Shown: in pieces, positions 34,661-42,399 of the stretch
Position numbering within the stretch: the first letter of the stretch is position 1
How the letters are laid out: each line of letters starts with the position of its first letter
NCBI GenBank assembly: GCA_023388195.1
Contig: JAEWGR010000018.1
Coordinates: 1 to 48,577 of the forward strand
Direction: 5' to 3'
Length of the DNA stretch: 48,577 nucleotides
Source of the DNA: Bacillota bacterium
GTDB taxonomy: Bacteria > Bacillota > Negativicutes > Sporomusales > Sporomusaceae
Translations under genes and position numbers: made by a program
Notes under the pieces: model-generated
What the model was told of the DNA's origin: nothing
Database searches by the model: none
What the model saw: the letters and a program-made list of their open reading frames with translations, nothing else

Positions 34661-35458
34661 CTATTGCAGCACGTATTTTTCAATGGCTTCCGCAACACCG
34701 TCAGCATCATTGGACAGCGTCTCCAGGCGTGCAGCCGCTTTGACGGCGGCATTGGCGTTGCCCATCGCCACACCCCAGCCAGCATATTGCACCATAGCTA
34801 AATCATTGCCGCTGTCGCCAAGGGCCATAACCTCCGCTTGCTTAATCCCCAGCCGGTCGGCGAGAAATGCCAAAGCCTGTCCCTTATTGGCCAGGGGATC
34901 GGTAATCTCCAGAAAAGTCGGTTTGGAAACGGCAATGCTAATGTTACCTGCAAAAGCGTCCTTAAGCTGGCCGGAAATCTTTAGCACCTCATCCGGCTGA
35001 GCCATAATAAGGATCTTGCTTGGGCACCCCTCCTCCGTATATAAACGGTTACCAAGCACAACCGCCGGTACCCGGGCCATTTCCGAATAGTGCCTGGCAT
35101 ACTGGTTAAGTTCAGCCACATGGAGCTCATCATTGACATAGGTCTGGACATGCCAGCCCCGCTCCCGGCATAAAGACAGGATCTGATCGGTAAGCTCCCG
35201 GGCGACCGGCCTGTTCAGCAGTACCTCACCGGATAAACAGGATTTAATCAGCGCGCCATTATAAGTAATAATCGGCACATCAAGCTCCAGCTGCCTGGCA
35301 TAAGGCAAGGCCGAGGCGTACATCCGCCCGGTAGCAATCGTTACTGTAACCCCCCTTGCCACGGCTTTGCGGATCGCCTCACAGGCCCGGGGGGAAACGG
35401 CAAGTTTACTGTCCAACAGGGTATCATCCAAATCCAGGGCTATTAGTTTTATCGTCAT
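34661..35458 (-). CDS. Cof-type HAD-IIB family phosphatase
   Basis: Haloacid-dehalogenase-type hydrolase acting on sugar phosphates or similar small phosphoesters. It has 265 residues: motif I LDLDDTLLD at 8-16, motif II region VTIATGRMYAS, and motif III/IV MALGDSGNDLAM near residue 215. The substrate is not predictable from sequence. The 94-nt spacer to the response regulator shows no clear terminator. Confidence 0.92.
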   Translation of the reverse strand: MTIKLIALDLDDTLLDSKLAVSPRACEAIRKAVARGVTVTIATGRMYASALPYARQLELDVPIITYNGALIKSCLSGEVLLNRPVARELTDQILSLCRERGWHVQTYVNDELHVAELNQYARHYSEMARVPAVVLGNRLYTEEGCPSKILIMAQPDEVLKISGQLKDAFAGNISIAVSKPTFLEITDPLANKGQALAFLADRLGIKQAEVMALGDSGNDLAMVQYAGWGVAMGNANAAVKAAARLETLSNDADGVAEAIEKYVLQ

Positions 35459-35568
35459 TGTAACTCTCCTTACTATTTATAAATCGGTTGAAGTAATAAG
35501 AAAAACCGCTGACGCAGTCTTGCAGGCTGTGTGCATAGCAGTTATTCCTAAAAGACAAAGGGAACGGG
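35459..35568. other. Upstream region of the HAD gene
   Basis: No gene. This AT-leaning stretch should hold the HAD gene promoter, but no strong -35/-10 pair was found. Confidence 0.3.
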
Positions 35569-35852
35569 TTTACTTTTGGCATGACCCAAAAGTAACAAAA
35601 AGTCTAGGCCCGAAGCCTCCAAAAGCTGAAAAGCCGGACAGTATTCCTAAAATCCGTAAACTCGCTGCGCTCAAACAGTACGGATTTCTTAACGGCATAC
35701 CGCCCGGCTTTTCTCCTGCGGAACGCTTTTTCCGGCAATGGCCGCTGGGTTACCGGGATTACGGGGGGTGCAGGTCATCTTTCCCTTGAACAAGTCAGCA
35801 TGAACCTTGATTCCCCGCAGTCTATGAGGGCTTTTAGCCTCTTGAACTTATA
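35569..35852. repeat. Structured dispersed repeat, copy 1
   Basis: About 280 bp, closely similar over its length to 38138-38417. Contains three nested inverted repeats: CTTTTGG/CCAAAAG near the left end, an outer pair decayed in this copy, and a perfect inner pair AAATCCGT/ACGGATTT flanking CTCGCTGCGCTC. The frames open in it are not convincing genes. Fills most of the gap between the HAD and holin-like genes. Confidence 0.85.
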
Positions 35853-35867
35853 CATTTTGTCAGATAC

Positions 35868-35899
35868 AAAAAAAGGAATTTTGCTGTTGGCAAAATTCC
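35868..35899 (-). terminator. Terminator of the holin-like gene
   Basis: Perfect 10-bp stem GGAATTTTGC/GCAAAATTCC with a 5-base loop and seven T on the minus strand, just after the stop codon at 35907. Confidence 0.9.
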
Positions 35900-35906
35900 A
35901 TAATGT

Positions 35907-36251
35907 TCACCTGTCTTGTATCACTTTAGACAAGGTAAAGCTGCACAGAGTCATCAGCGATACACCTGCCAGCAAGGCTATAACCCCGGTTACCTGAAAA
36001 CCCGGGAGCGCCTTAACAACCATAAGCGGGGTAAAGATATTGGTCATCACAGTAACTCCGCCCAGTGTCAGCATATTAAACGGCAGTTCCGCCAGCGCGA
36101 GCAGTGGCCTGATGGCAGCGTTGGCCAGCCCGACAATCGTCGCCCCCAACAGTGTCCCGCCCAGAGTATCAACAAAAACACCCGGCAGTTGAGCCACCAT
36201 GACTACCAGAATAGCTGAATTGATTATAATTCGCAATAAAAAACCTGTCAC
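35907..36251 (-). CDS. Phage holin 4_2 family small membrane protein
   Basis: A 114-residue integral membrane protein with four hydrophobic segments and the family signature around LANAAIRPLLALAELPFNMLTLGG. Although named for a phage holin, this family (YvlD-like) is widespread on bacterial chromosomes and is not evidence for a prophage. The GTG at 36251 was chosen: AGGAGGG lies about 11 bases upstream, inside the longer open frame that begins at 36278. It has its own terminator. Confidence 0.82.
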   Translation of the reverse strand: MTGFLLRIIINSAILVVMVAQLPGVFVDTLGGTLLGATIVGLANAAIRPLLALAELPFNMLTLGGVTVMTNIFTPLMVVKALPGFQVTGVIALLAGVSLMTLCSFTLSKVIQDR

Positions 36252-36358
36252 CGGACTGAATCCCTCCTGCCGAATCACCCTTTTTCACGTTGAACCGGTA
36301 TCTATTATTATATCCCACCGGACAAAATTCCCGCAACCTTTTTATTCACATCCCGGTT

Positions 36359-37372
36359 CTACCATAATATTTCCACAGGCACATCACTCAATCCGGCTGT
36401 ACCGGTCAGGGTCATCGCCGCACTAAGCTCAGCCTTATATTTATTAAGAACAAAGGCTACCCCGTCAGCGCCGCCGCCTACCGCCGCAATTGCCAGCGGC
36501 CGGCCAAGCAGCACGGCGTCAGCGCCCAGGGCCAGCATCTTCAAAACGTCGGCCCCGCTTCTGATACCGCCATCGACAAGGACCGTCATTTTGCCTTTGA
36601 CCGCTTCCGCGACATAAGGCAGCACTTCAGCCGTACCTGGTGTATGATCAAGCGCACGCCCCCCGTGATTGGAAACAACAATGGCATCAACCCCGGCCTG
36701 CCAGCAGGCTTCGGCATCGTCAGGGGTCATAATCCCTTTGACAATAAAAGGGATGGAGGTGTGGTTCTTAATGTATTCGAGTTCCTGAATCGTTTTAGGG
36801 CCTACAGGCTGACCGGCATTGGTCATATTTACAAGGGCGGCGGCATCAATGTCCATACCGAAAGCAGGGGCACCGGCAGCGGCAGCCTGGTTGGCTAACT
36901 CAACGATTTTATCGGTATCCCGCGGCTTAATGACCGGGATGCCCCAGCCCCCTTCACAGCCGATAGCCTCCATACCGGCGTCAAAGACAACCGGCGCCGG
37001 GCCGTCGCCGGTCATACCAATCGTGCCTGCTTGCCGGCAGCCGCTGATGATGGCGGCGGTGTATTCCGCTTCCGGCAAGGCCCCATTCATATTAAGCGCA
37101 ATCCCACCGATAGCGGCACCGATAACCGGCAGCGCCAGGTCCAGCCCCAGGATGCGGCAGGCCGGGTCCGGATTCTTTACACTATGAACGGTTCTTAAAT
37201 TCAGCCGGCATTCAGCCAGCGCTTGTACATTATGATGAAAGGCTGCCCCTGTACCCAAACCGCCCATACCAGGCACCTCGCCGGCACAGGGATTCCCGTT
37301 GCATACCGGGCACACCCGGCAGGCCCCGCGAAATTTTTCTTTCGCTGCCATGCGAATTGTATTTATATCCAT
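36359..37372 (-). CDS. FMN-dependent alpha-hydroxy-acid oxidase/dehydrogenase-like protein
   Basis: TIM-barrel flavoprotein of the lactate oxidase/glycolate oxidase/IDI-2 superfamily. It has 337 residues. The active-site region VSNHGGRALDHTPG holds the catalytic His and substrate Arg, and LVDGGIRSGADVLKMLALGADAVLLGRP binds FMN phosphate. The N-terminus carries a CX2CX2CX4C cluster (Cys18, 21, 24, 29), absent from classical oxidases and suggestive of a metal or Fe-S site. In an anaerobe a dehydrogenase role is likelier than an oxidase; the substrate is unknown. Confidence 0.85.
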   Translation of the reverse strand: MDINTIRMAAKEKFRGACRVCPVCNGNPCAGEVPGMGGLGTGAAFHHNVQALAECRLNLRTVHSVKNPDPACRILGLDLALPVIGAAIGGIALNMNGALPEAEYTAAIISGCRQAGTIGMTGDGPAPVVFDAGMEAIGCEGGWGIPVIKPRDTDKIVELANQAAAAGAPAFGMDIDAAALVNMTNAGQPVGPKTIQELEYIKNHTSIPFIVKGIMTPDDAEACWQAGVDAIVVSNHGGRALDHTPGTAEVLPYVAEAVKGKMTVLVDGGIRSGADVLKMLALGADAVLLGRPLAIAAVGGGADGVAFVLNKYKAELSAAMTLTGTAGLSDVPVEILW

Positions 37373-37457
37373 ACAGATCCCCTCCCCCAGTAAAACATTT
37401 GTCTTTTGTAAAAATTCTTTTTTAGCCGGTAAATTCCTGCCGAACCGTGGCCAACAG

Positions 37458-37486
37458 GTATAAATTTTACTAACCTGACCATATTA
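37458..37486 (+). promoter_or_regulatory. Possible sigma-G/sigma-F-type promoter before the DUF3231-like gene
   Basis: GTATA, 17 bases, CATATTA, 36 bases before the ATG. It resembles the forespore consensus GNATR-N18-CATNMTA with one -10 mismatch and one base less spacing. The 149-bp intergenic stretch also serves the divergent FMN enzyme gene. Confidence 0.4.
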
Positions 37487-37521
37487 CAAGTAGACAACCG
37501 TTGAGTTAAGGAGGTCATGTT

Positions 37522-38061
37522 ATGACTGTGATGGACAAAATCAATTCACAAACCCGCACGATCATGAATTCCATTTTCGACAAAGAGCCCTTAAACTACA
37601 TTGAAGCTGCCGGCTTATACGGTGTCGTTGCCCAGGGCCGCTTCAATATCTCGCTCCTGCAGGTGATGTACAATCATACCAATGACCCGGAGCTAAAGGC
37701 CCTTGTGAAGGAAGCGATCGACCAGCATGTGGAAATGACTGTCGAAGAAGCAGAAGACAAGCTGGCCAGCAATAATGGTCACACCCCCGGGTTCCATTTT
37801 GTCAAACGGAACCTGCACGATTCACCGCTTAATATTCCGGATGATGCCCGGCTGACTGACCGGGAAATCGCCATTGCCGTCGGCACAATGGCCAAGGCTT
37901 CGCAAGCCGTCATCCTCACCTGCCTGCACCAGTCCTATCAGCTTGATGTTGCCCTCATGTACCGTAAAGCCCTTGATGATGGTCTGGACTTTGACTACCG
38001 CTTATTGCAGCTCATGCTGAAAAAGGGCTGGCTGCCACATCTTAACAAGATTTCTCACTAG
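37522..38061 (+). CDS. DUF3231-like protein
   Basis: A 179-residue, mostly helical protein resembling the DUF3231 family of spore-forming Firmicutes, which adopts a ferritin-like helical bundle; some members are spore-associated. Acidic and His residues in the helices (AIDQHVEMTVEEAEDKL) fit a possible bundle, but metal ligands cannot be assigned. An excellent ribosome site, AAGGAGG, lies eight bases before the ATG. It is one of the few plus-strand genes and stands alone. Family assignment is by recollection of pattern and is moderate. Confidence 0.7.
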   Translation: MTVMDKINSQTRTIMNSIFDKEPLNYIEAAGLYGVVAQGRFNISLLQVMYNHTNDPELKALVKEAIDQHVEMTVEEAEDKLASNNGHTPGFHFVKRNLHDSPLNIPDDARLTDREIAIAVGTMAKASQAVILTCLHQSYQLDVALMYRKALDDGLDFDYRLLQLMLKKGWLPHLNKISH

Positions 38062-38137
38062 TTTGGGCTTACCCCTCCGGTCAGAGCCTGTCATTGTATC
38101 CCCGCTACCGGGTATTTGAAAAAATCTCCAGAGCGGT

Positions 38138-38417
38138 TTTACTTTTGGCATTGCCCCAAAAGTAACAAAAAGTCTAGGCCCGAAGCCTCCAAAAGCTGAA
38201 AAGCCGGGCGGTATGCCTAAAACCCGCAAACTCGCTACGCTCAAACAGTGCGGATTTCTTAACGGCATACCGCCCGGCTTTTCTCCTGCGGAACGCTTTT
38301 TCCGGCAATGGCCGGGGGGTTACCGGGGTTGCGAAGTCACCTTCCCCTTTGCTCAAGCCGGGCATTGGTTCTTGGTTCCCCGCAGTTTATCAAGATTTTT
38401 AGCTTCTCAAACTTATA
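38138..38417. repeat. Structured dispersed repeat, copy 2
   Basis: Second copy of the element at 35569-35852. Here the outer inverted repeat is perfect over 19 bp: AAAAGCCGGGCGGTATGCC at 38199-38217 and its complement at 38264-38282, while the inner pair has one mismatch. Occupies the space between the DUF3231-like gene and the rubredoxin terminator. Confidence 0.85.
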
Positions 38418-38428
38418 AATCAAATATT

Positions 38429-38457
38429 AAAAAAGTCGCGCACAGCGCGACTTTTTT
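38429..38457. terminator. Bidirectional terminator after rubredoxin
   Basis: Perfect stem AAAAAAGTCGCGC/GCGCGACTTTTTT with a 3-base loop; T-runs on both strands. It lies seven bases after the rubredoxin stop. Confidence 0.92.
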
Positions 38458-38464
38458 CTATGTA

Positions 38465-38623
38465 TCAAAGCTTTTCAAACTGATCCTTGCCTACCCCGCA
38501 AACCGGGCACTGCCAGTCCTCGGAAACGTCGGCAAAGGCCGTTCCCGGTTTCACATCATGATCCATATCACCCTGAGCAGGGTCGTACTCATAACCGCAT
38601 ACCATACATTTATATTTTTCCAC
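38465..38623 (-). CDS. rub: Rubredoxin
   Basis: A 52-residue electron carrier with one iron bound by four cysteines, Cys6/Cys9 (KCMVCGY) and Cys39/Cys42 (CPVCGVGK), plus the conserved Trp37 and Asp-rich middle. In anaerobes rubredoxin commonly feeds electrons to oxygen or superoxide reductases. Translation starts at GTG with GAGGAG nine bases upstream. It is a monocistronic unit with a promoter and strong terminator. Confidence 0.95.
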   Translation of the reverse strand: MEKYKCMVCGYEYDPAQGDMDHDVKPGTAFADVSEDWQCPVCGVGKDQFEKL

Positions 38624-38663
38624 TGACAATCACTCCTCTTTGCTAATTACATTGCCTGTCTAT

Positions 38664-38692
38664 ATTTTACTATTTCTGGAACAGCAATGCAA
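38664..38692 (-). promoter_or_regulatory. Likely promoter of the rubredoxin gene
   Basis: TTGCAT, 17 bases, TAAAAT on the minus strand, 41 bases before the GTG start. Good -10, moderate -35. Confidence 0.5.
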
Positions 38693-38819
38693 GTAGTAGC
38701 GTGGCAATCTTAAAACTATAGGATAATGGCTCCCGTCAGTATCCACAGGATTAGGGTTGTCACGCTGCTAAATTACCAATCTGTTGCAGACATACATCCA
38801 TTCACGGTGTAAAATAAAA

Positions 38820-38846
38820 TTGAGCAGAGAGGCAGTCTCTGCTCAA
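38820..38846 (+). other. Hairpin directly before the small-peptide ribosome site
   Basis: Perfect 11-bp stem TTGAGCAGAGA/TCTCTGCTCAA with loop GGCAG, ending nine bases before AGGAGGTG. No T-run follows, so it is likely a 5' RNA structure and not a terminator. Confidence 0.6.
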
Positions 38847-38868
38847 TAACCGAATAGGAGGTGAAACT

Positions 38869-38958
38869 ATGCGCCTTGAGACTAAATGGTTCACACTAAC
38901 CATCTCAACCGGTGCGCTGCTGATGATCTCACATATCATCAGCCAGCTGGGCAAGTAA
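38869..38958 (+). CDS. 29-residue hydrophobic peptide
   Basis: Reads MRLETKWFTLTISTGALLMI and nine further residues ending QLGK. A charged start is followed by one hydrophobic span (about residues 8-25), long enough for a short membrane helix. AGGAGGTG lies six bases before the ATG, one of the best ribosome sites in the window. It is flanked by a hairpin on each side. The layout resembles small type I toxin or membrane-peptide genes, but no family was recognised and no antisense RNA can be shown. Confidence 0.55.
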   Translation: MRLETKWFTLTISTGALLMISHIISQLGK

Positions 38959-38971
38959 CCGCCTATTCATC

Positions 38972-39005
38972 GACAAACGCTCTTGTTACAGCAAGGGCGT
39001 TTGTC
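38972..39005. other. Hairpin downstream of the small peptide
   Basis: GACAAACGC and CTTG pair with CAAG and GCGTTTGTC around a T-G mismatch, giving a stem of about 13 bp with a 6-base loop (TTACAG). It starts 13 bases after the stop. The trailing sequence lacks a strong T-run. Confidence 0.5.
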
Positions 39006-39057
39006 ATGTAAAGCTTACTTACATTATAACCGTTTTATACTTATTTTAACAAGCGTA

Positions 39058-40863
39058 TTATAAATTTTTATTGCGGAAGAAGTGATACACCGCCTCAGCC
39101 GCCGGGTTGCTCATACCGTCCACCTTTGCCAGTTCGGCCACTGCCGCGGCTTTAATCTTAGCCAGGCTGCCGAAGTGATCCCACAGGGCCTTGCGCCGCT
39201 TGGGGCCGATGCCGGGAATATGGTCAAGGACCGACACCAGGTTCCGTTTCGAGCGCAGCTGCCGGTGATAGGTAATGGCAAAGCGATGGGCTTCATCGCG
39301 GATGCGCTGCACCAGATACAGTGACTGGGAGTGACGCGGCAGGATTACCGGCTCGCTGCAGCCCTCACGGAAAATATGCTCGAATTCTTTCGCCAGACCA
39401 ACAACCGGAACTTCACTAAGCCCGGCGGCACGGATGACCTCCAGGGCCGAGCTAAGCTGTCCCTTGCCACCGTCAATAATGATTAAATCAGGAACAGGCC
39501 CTTTAGCGAGCGCCTCCCGGTAGCGCCGGCCCACAACTTCCTGCATCGACTTAAAATCATCAGGTTTGCCTTCTACGGTTTTAAGTTTATAGCGGCGATA
39601 CTCATTTTTATTCGGCTGCCCGCCCTCAAATACCACCATCGAAGCTACCGTTTCCGAGCCCTGAATATGGGAGATATCAAAACACTCAATCCGGTCGGGC
39701 GCAGCCTTCAGACCGAGATATTGGCCGAGTTCGGCGGCGGCCCCGGTGGTTTTCTCATAATCGGCTTGCTGACGCACGGCCTGCTCCTGCAATACATTGG
39801 CCGCATTGCCTGCCGCCATATTGACAAGATCCTTTTTCGTGCCCCGCTTGGGTACTTCCACCTGCACACGGCCGCCTTTCACTGTGCTCAGCCAGTCTGA
39901 CAGCAGCTGTTGTTCGGCCACAGCCAGCGGCAGCAGGATTTCCCGGGGAATAAACGCAGCCTTACTATAGTACTGCTTGAGAAAGGCCGCCAGGATATCC
40001 TCCTCGGTCTCCTCTTCCCCGCCGGTCAGCATAAAGTGGTCACGTCCCACCATTTTGCCGCTGCGGATAAAGAAAACCTGGGCACAAATACCCGCGGCCG
40101 ACCGGGCCAGACCGACTGCATCCTGATCACCGCTGCCTGTTACAATATTTTGCTTCTCAATTATTTTCTCCACAGCCGTGAGCTGATCCCGCAGCCTGGC
40201 GGCCTGTTCAAACGCCAGTTCCTCGGCAGCCGCCGCCATCAGCCGCCGGAGGTTTTTGACAACCGCATCACTGCGGCCTTCCAGGAACAGACCTACCGCC
40301 TTAATCATCTCACCGTAGGCGGCCTGATCAATTTTACCGGCACAAGGAGCCAGACAGCGTTTAATATGATGCTCAAGGCAAGGCCGCTTCGCATCCAGGC
40401 GCCGGCAGGAGCGCAGCGGAAACAGGGTCTTCAGCAGCCGCAGGGTTTCATGCACAGCCCCGGCGCTGGTGTAGGGGCCAAAGTAGCGGGCCCCGTCCTT
40501 GACTACCTTGCGGGTCGCGTACACCCGTGGAAACTCCTCATTAGTAACCTTGATGTAAGGATAGGTCTTATCATCACGAAGGCTGATATTGTATTTGGGC
40601 CGATGCTTTTTGATCAGATTGCATTCCAGAATCAATGCTTCCACTTCAGAGGCGGTAATGATGTATTCCAGATCGGCAATCCGGGCTACCATAGCCAGCA
40701 CCTTTGGCGCATGATTGCGGCTTGACTGGAAATAGGACCGGACCCGGTTTTTAAGATTAATGGCCTTGCCGACATAGATAATCCGGCCTTTATTGTCTTT
40801 CATCAGATAGACACCGGGTTTGTCAGGCAACAGCGCCAGTTTTTCCTCAAGATCAATATTCAT
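39058..40863 (-). CDS. uvrC: Excinuclease ABC subunit C
   Basis: Makes both incisions around DNA lesions in nucleotide excision repair. It has 601 residues from ATG 40863: N-terminal GIY-YIG nuclease (PGVYLMKDNKGRIIYVGKA), a UVR segment around 205-240, an RNase H-like domain with IECFDISHIQG and IIDGGKGQLSSA, and C-terminal helix-hairpin-helix motifs (LDHIPGIGPKRRKALWDHFG). The frame opens further at 40968, but that extension has no homology and GAAGG sits eight bases before the chosen ATG. No LexA-type box was found upstream. Confidence 0.97.
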   Translation of the reverse strand: MNIDLEEKLALLPDKPGVYLMKDNKGRIIYVGKAINLKNRVRSYFQSSRNHAPKVLAMVARIADLEYIITASEVEALILECNLIKKHRPKYNISLRDDKTYPYIKVTNEEFPRVYATRKVVKDGARYFGPYTSAGAVHETLRLLKTLFPLRSCRRLDAKRPCLEHHIKRCLAPCAGKIDQAAYGEMIKAVGLFLEGRSDAVVKNLRRLMAAAAEELAFEQAARLRDQLTAVEKIIEKQNIVTGSGDQDAVGLARSAAGICAQVFFIRSGKMVGRDHFMLTGGEEETEEDILAAFLKQYYSKAAFIPREILLPLAVAEQQLLSDWLSTVKGGRVQVEVPKRGTKKDLVNMAAGNAANVLQEQAVRQQADYEKTTGAAAELGQYLGLKAAPDRIECFDISHIQGSETVASMVVFEGGQPNKNEYRRYKLKTVEGKPDDFKSMQEVVGRRYREALAKGPVPDLIIIDGGKGQLSSALEVIRAAGLSEVPVVGLAKEFEHIFREGCSEPVILPRHSQSLYLVQRIRDEAHRFAITYHRQLRSKRNLVSVLDHIPGIGPKRRKALWDHFGSLAKIKAAAVAELAKVDGMSNPAAEAVYHFFRNKNL

Positions 40864-40915
40864 CAGCCAGCCTTCTTTCTTCCACAAACTATACATTGTA
40901 TACATGTAAAAACCA

Positions 40916-40944
40916 TTGTAAAGTTTATCATCTGGTAGTATAAT
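40916..40944 (+). promoter_or_regulatory. Promoter of the biotin carboxylase gene
   Basis: TTGTAA, 17 bases, then a perfect TATAAT. Between the -10 and the ATG lies a GC-rich hairpin CCGGCGGCG/CGCCGCCGG (40957-40979), which may be a leader structure. Confidence 0.75.
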
Positions 40945-41009
40945 CTGTTCATTAGTCCGGCGGCGCATCCCGCCGCCGGTAACTATAATTGCAAATGGAG
41001 GTCTAAACG

Positions 41010-42341
41010 ATGTTCAAAAGACTACTAATAGCCAATCGCGGCGAAATAGCTGTCCGAATCATCAGGGCTTGCCAGGAGCTGGGCATAGAAACTGTTGCCG
41101 TTTATTCTGATGCTGATACTACCGCTTTGCATGTGGGGCTTGCTGACTATGCAATCCACCTCGGCCCGGCGGAAGCACAACTCAGTTATCTAAACGCCGC
41201 AGCCATCATTGCAGCTGCAAAAATAGCAGATGCCGACGCTGTCCATCCTGGTTATGGCTTTTTATCGGAAAATGCTGATTTTGCAAGAATGGTAAACGAA
41301 AACGGCCTTGTTTTCGTTGGGCCGGCCGCCGAAACAATCGAGCGTGTCGGCAACAAGGATGCTGCCCGCAATGCCATGCAGGCAGCCGGGATACCGATGG
41401 CGGCAGGAACCCCCCCGCTTGCCGGTCTGGCCGAAGCCATTGAGGCCGCGGAAGAGCTTGGGTATCCGGTTATGGTCAAAGCAGTGGCCGGTGGCGGAGG
41501 GCGGGGTATGGCCGCAGCCGGCAATAAAACCGAACTCATAGCTGCCATCAAAAAGCTGAACCAATCCGGTTTAGGGGGTACTGCCTATTTCCTGGAAAAA
41601 TACATCACCGGCGCCCGCCATATTGAGGTGCAAATTGTCGCCGATAACTATGGCCATATCATCCATCTTGGCGAGCGGGAATGTTCCCTCCAGCGCCGTA
41701 ATCAAAAAATCCTCGAAGAGGCGCCTTCCAGCGCCCTGACGCCGGCCATGCGCCAAAAAGTGGGCGAACTGGCCGTGCAGGCGGCCAAAAGCGTCCATTA
41801 CACCAATATTGGCACAGTCGAGTTTCTGATGGATGCCGGCGGTAATTTCTGGTTTATGGAGATCAATCCGCGGATTCAGGTCGAACATGGCATAACAGAA
41901 ATGATAACCGACATAGATCTGGTAAAAACACAAATCCAGCTTGCGGCCAGCCTGCCGCTCACCATGCAGCAGCAGGATATTGTTATCACGTCCCATGCCA
42001 TTGAATGCCGGATTAATGCCGAAGATCCTGATCTGAATTTTCTTCCCTGCCCGGGGACAATTGAATTTTATCACCAGCCGGGCGGCCCCAATGTCCGGAT
42101 TGACAGCGGCGTATGTGCCGGTTCGGTTATCAGCCCGGATTATGACTCGCTGATTGCCAAGATCATTGTCCGCGGCAAAACCAGGGGAGAGGCTATCCAA
42201 ACCATGCAGCGGGCCCTGTCCGAGTTTCGCATAAGCGGTATAAAAACCACCGTAGACTTTCATAAAAAAATATTAAACAACCCGTGCTTCCGGGTCGGGA
42301 AAATCGACATACAATTTATAAACAAACAAATGATTTCCTAG
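41010..42341 (+). CDS. accC: Biotin carboxylase subunit (AccC/PycA type)
   Basis: ATP-grasp enzyme that carboxylates biotin on a carrier protein. It has 443 residues: LIANRGEIAVRIIRACQELGI at the start, HPGYGFLSEN, the ATP lid GGGGRGMA, ERECSLQRRNQK, and EINPRIQVEH. Acetyl-CoA carboxylase AccC usually has N-T-R where this has N-P-R; NPR occurs in pyruvate carboxylases, so a PycA-like role is possible. No carrier or carboxyltransferase gene is adjacent. It is on the plus strand between two uvr genes, with its own promoter, GGAGG site and terminator. Confidence 0.88.
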   Translation: MFKRLLIANRGEIAVRIIRACQELGIETVAVYSDADTTALHVGLADYAIHLGPAEAQLSYLNAAAIIAAAKIADADAVHPGYGFLSENADFARMVNENGLVFVGPAAETIERVGNKDAARNAMQAAGIPMAAGTPPLAGLAEAIEAAEELGYPVMVKAVAGGGGRGMAAAGNKTELIAAIKKLNQSGLGGTAYFLEKYITGARHIEVQIVADNYGHIIHLGERECSLQRRNQKILEEAPSSALTPAMRQKVGELAVQAAKSVHYTNIGTVEFLMDAGGNFWFMEINPRIQVEHGITEMITDIDLVKTQIQLAASLPLTMQQQDIVITSHAIECRINAEDPDLNFLPCPGTIEFYHQPGGPNVRIDSGVCAGSVISPDYDSLIAKIIVRGKTRGEAIQTMQRALSEFRISGIKTTVDFHKKILNNPCFRVGKIDIQFINKQMIS

Positions 42342-42350
42342 CACTACTTA

Positions 42351-42378
42351 AAAACAGGCGGCTAACACCGCCTGTTTT
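42351..42378. terminator. Shared terminator of accC and uvrA
   Basis: Perfect 11-bp stem AAAACAGGCGG/CCGCCTGTTTT with loop CTAACA, between the converging genes. T-runs on both strands. Confidence 0.92.
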
Positions 42379-42399
42379 AATTTGGCAGGCACAGCCTGG

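Noticed and set aside
35367..35789. Plus-strand open frame of 140 codons
   Set aside because: It runs antisense from the HAD gene into the structured repeat, has no ribosome site, and the repeat part also appears in the second copy in altered frames.
35907..36251. Holin-like protein as sign of a prophage
   Set aside because: No lysin, structural or integrase genes are nearby and this family is common on chromosomes.
38002..38626. Open frames on both strands (88, 63 and 137 codons)
   Set aside because: They are formed by the structured repeat and by antisense reading of rubredoxin; no start signals or plausible protein composition.
40888..40904. Imperfect palindrome TACATTGTATACATGTA upstream of uvrC and accC
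   Set aside because: AT-rich, one centre mismatch, single occurrence; no match to BirA, FapR or LexA sites known to me.
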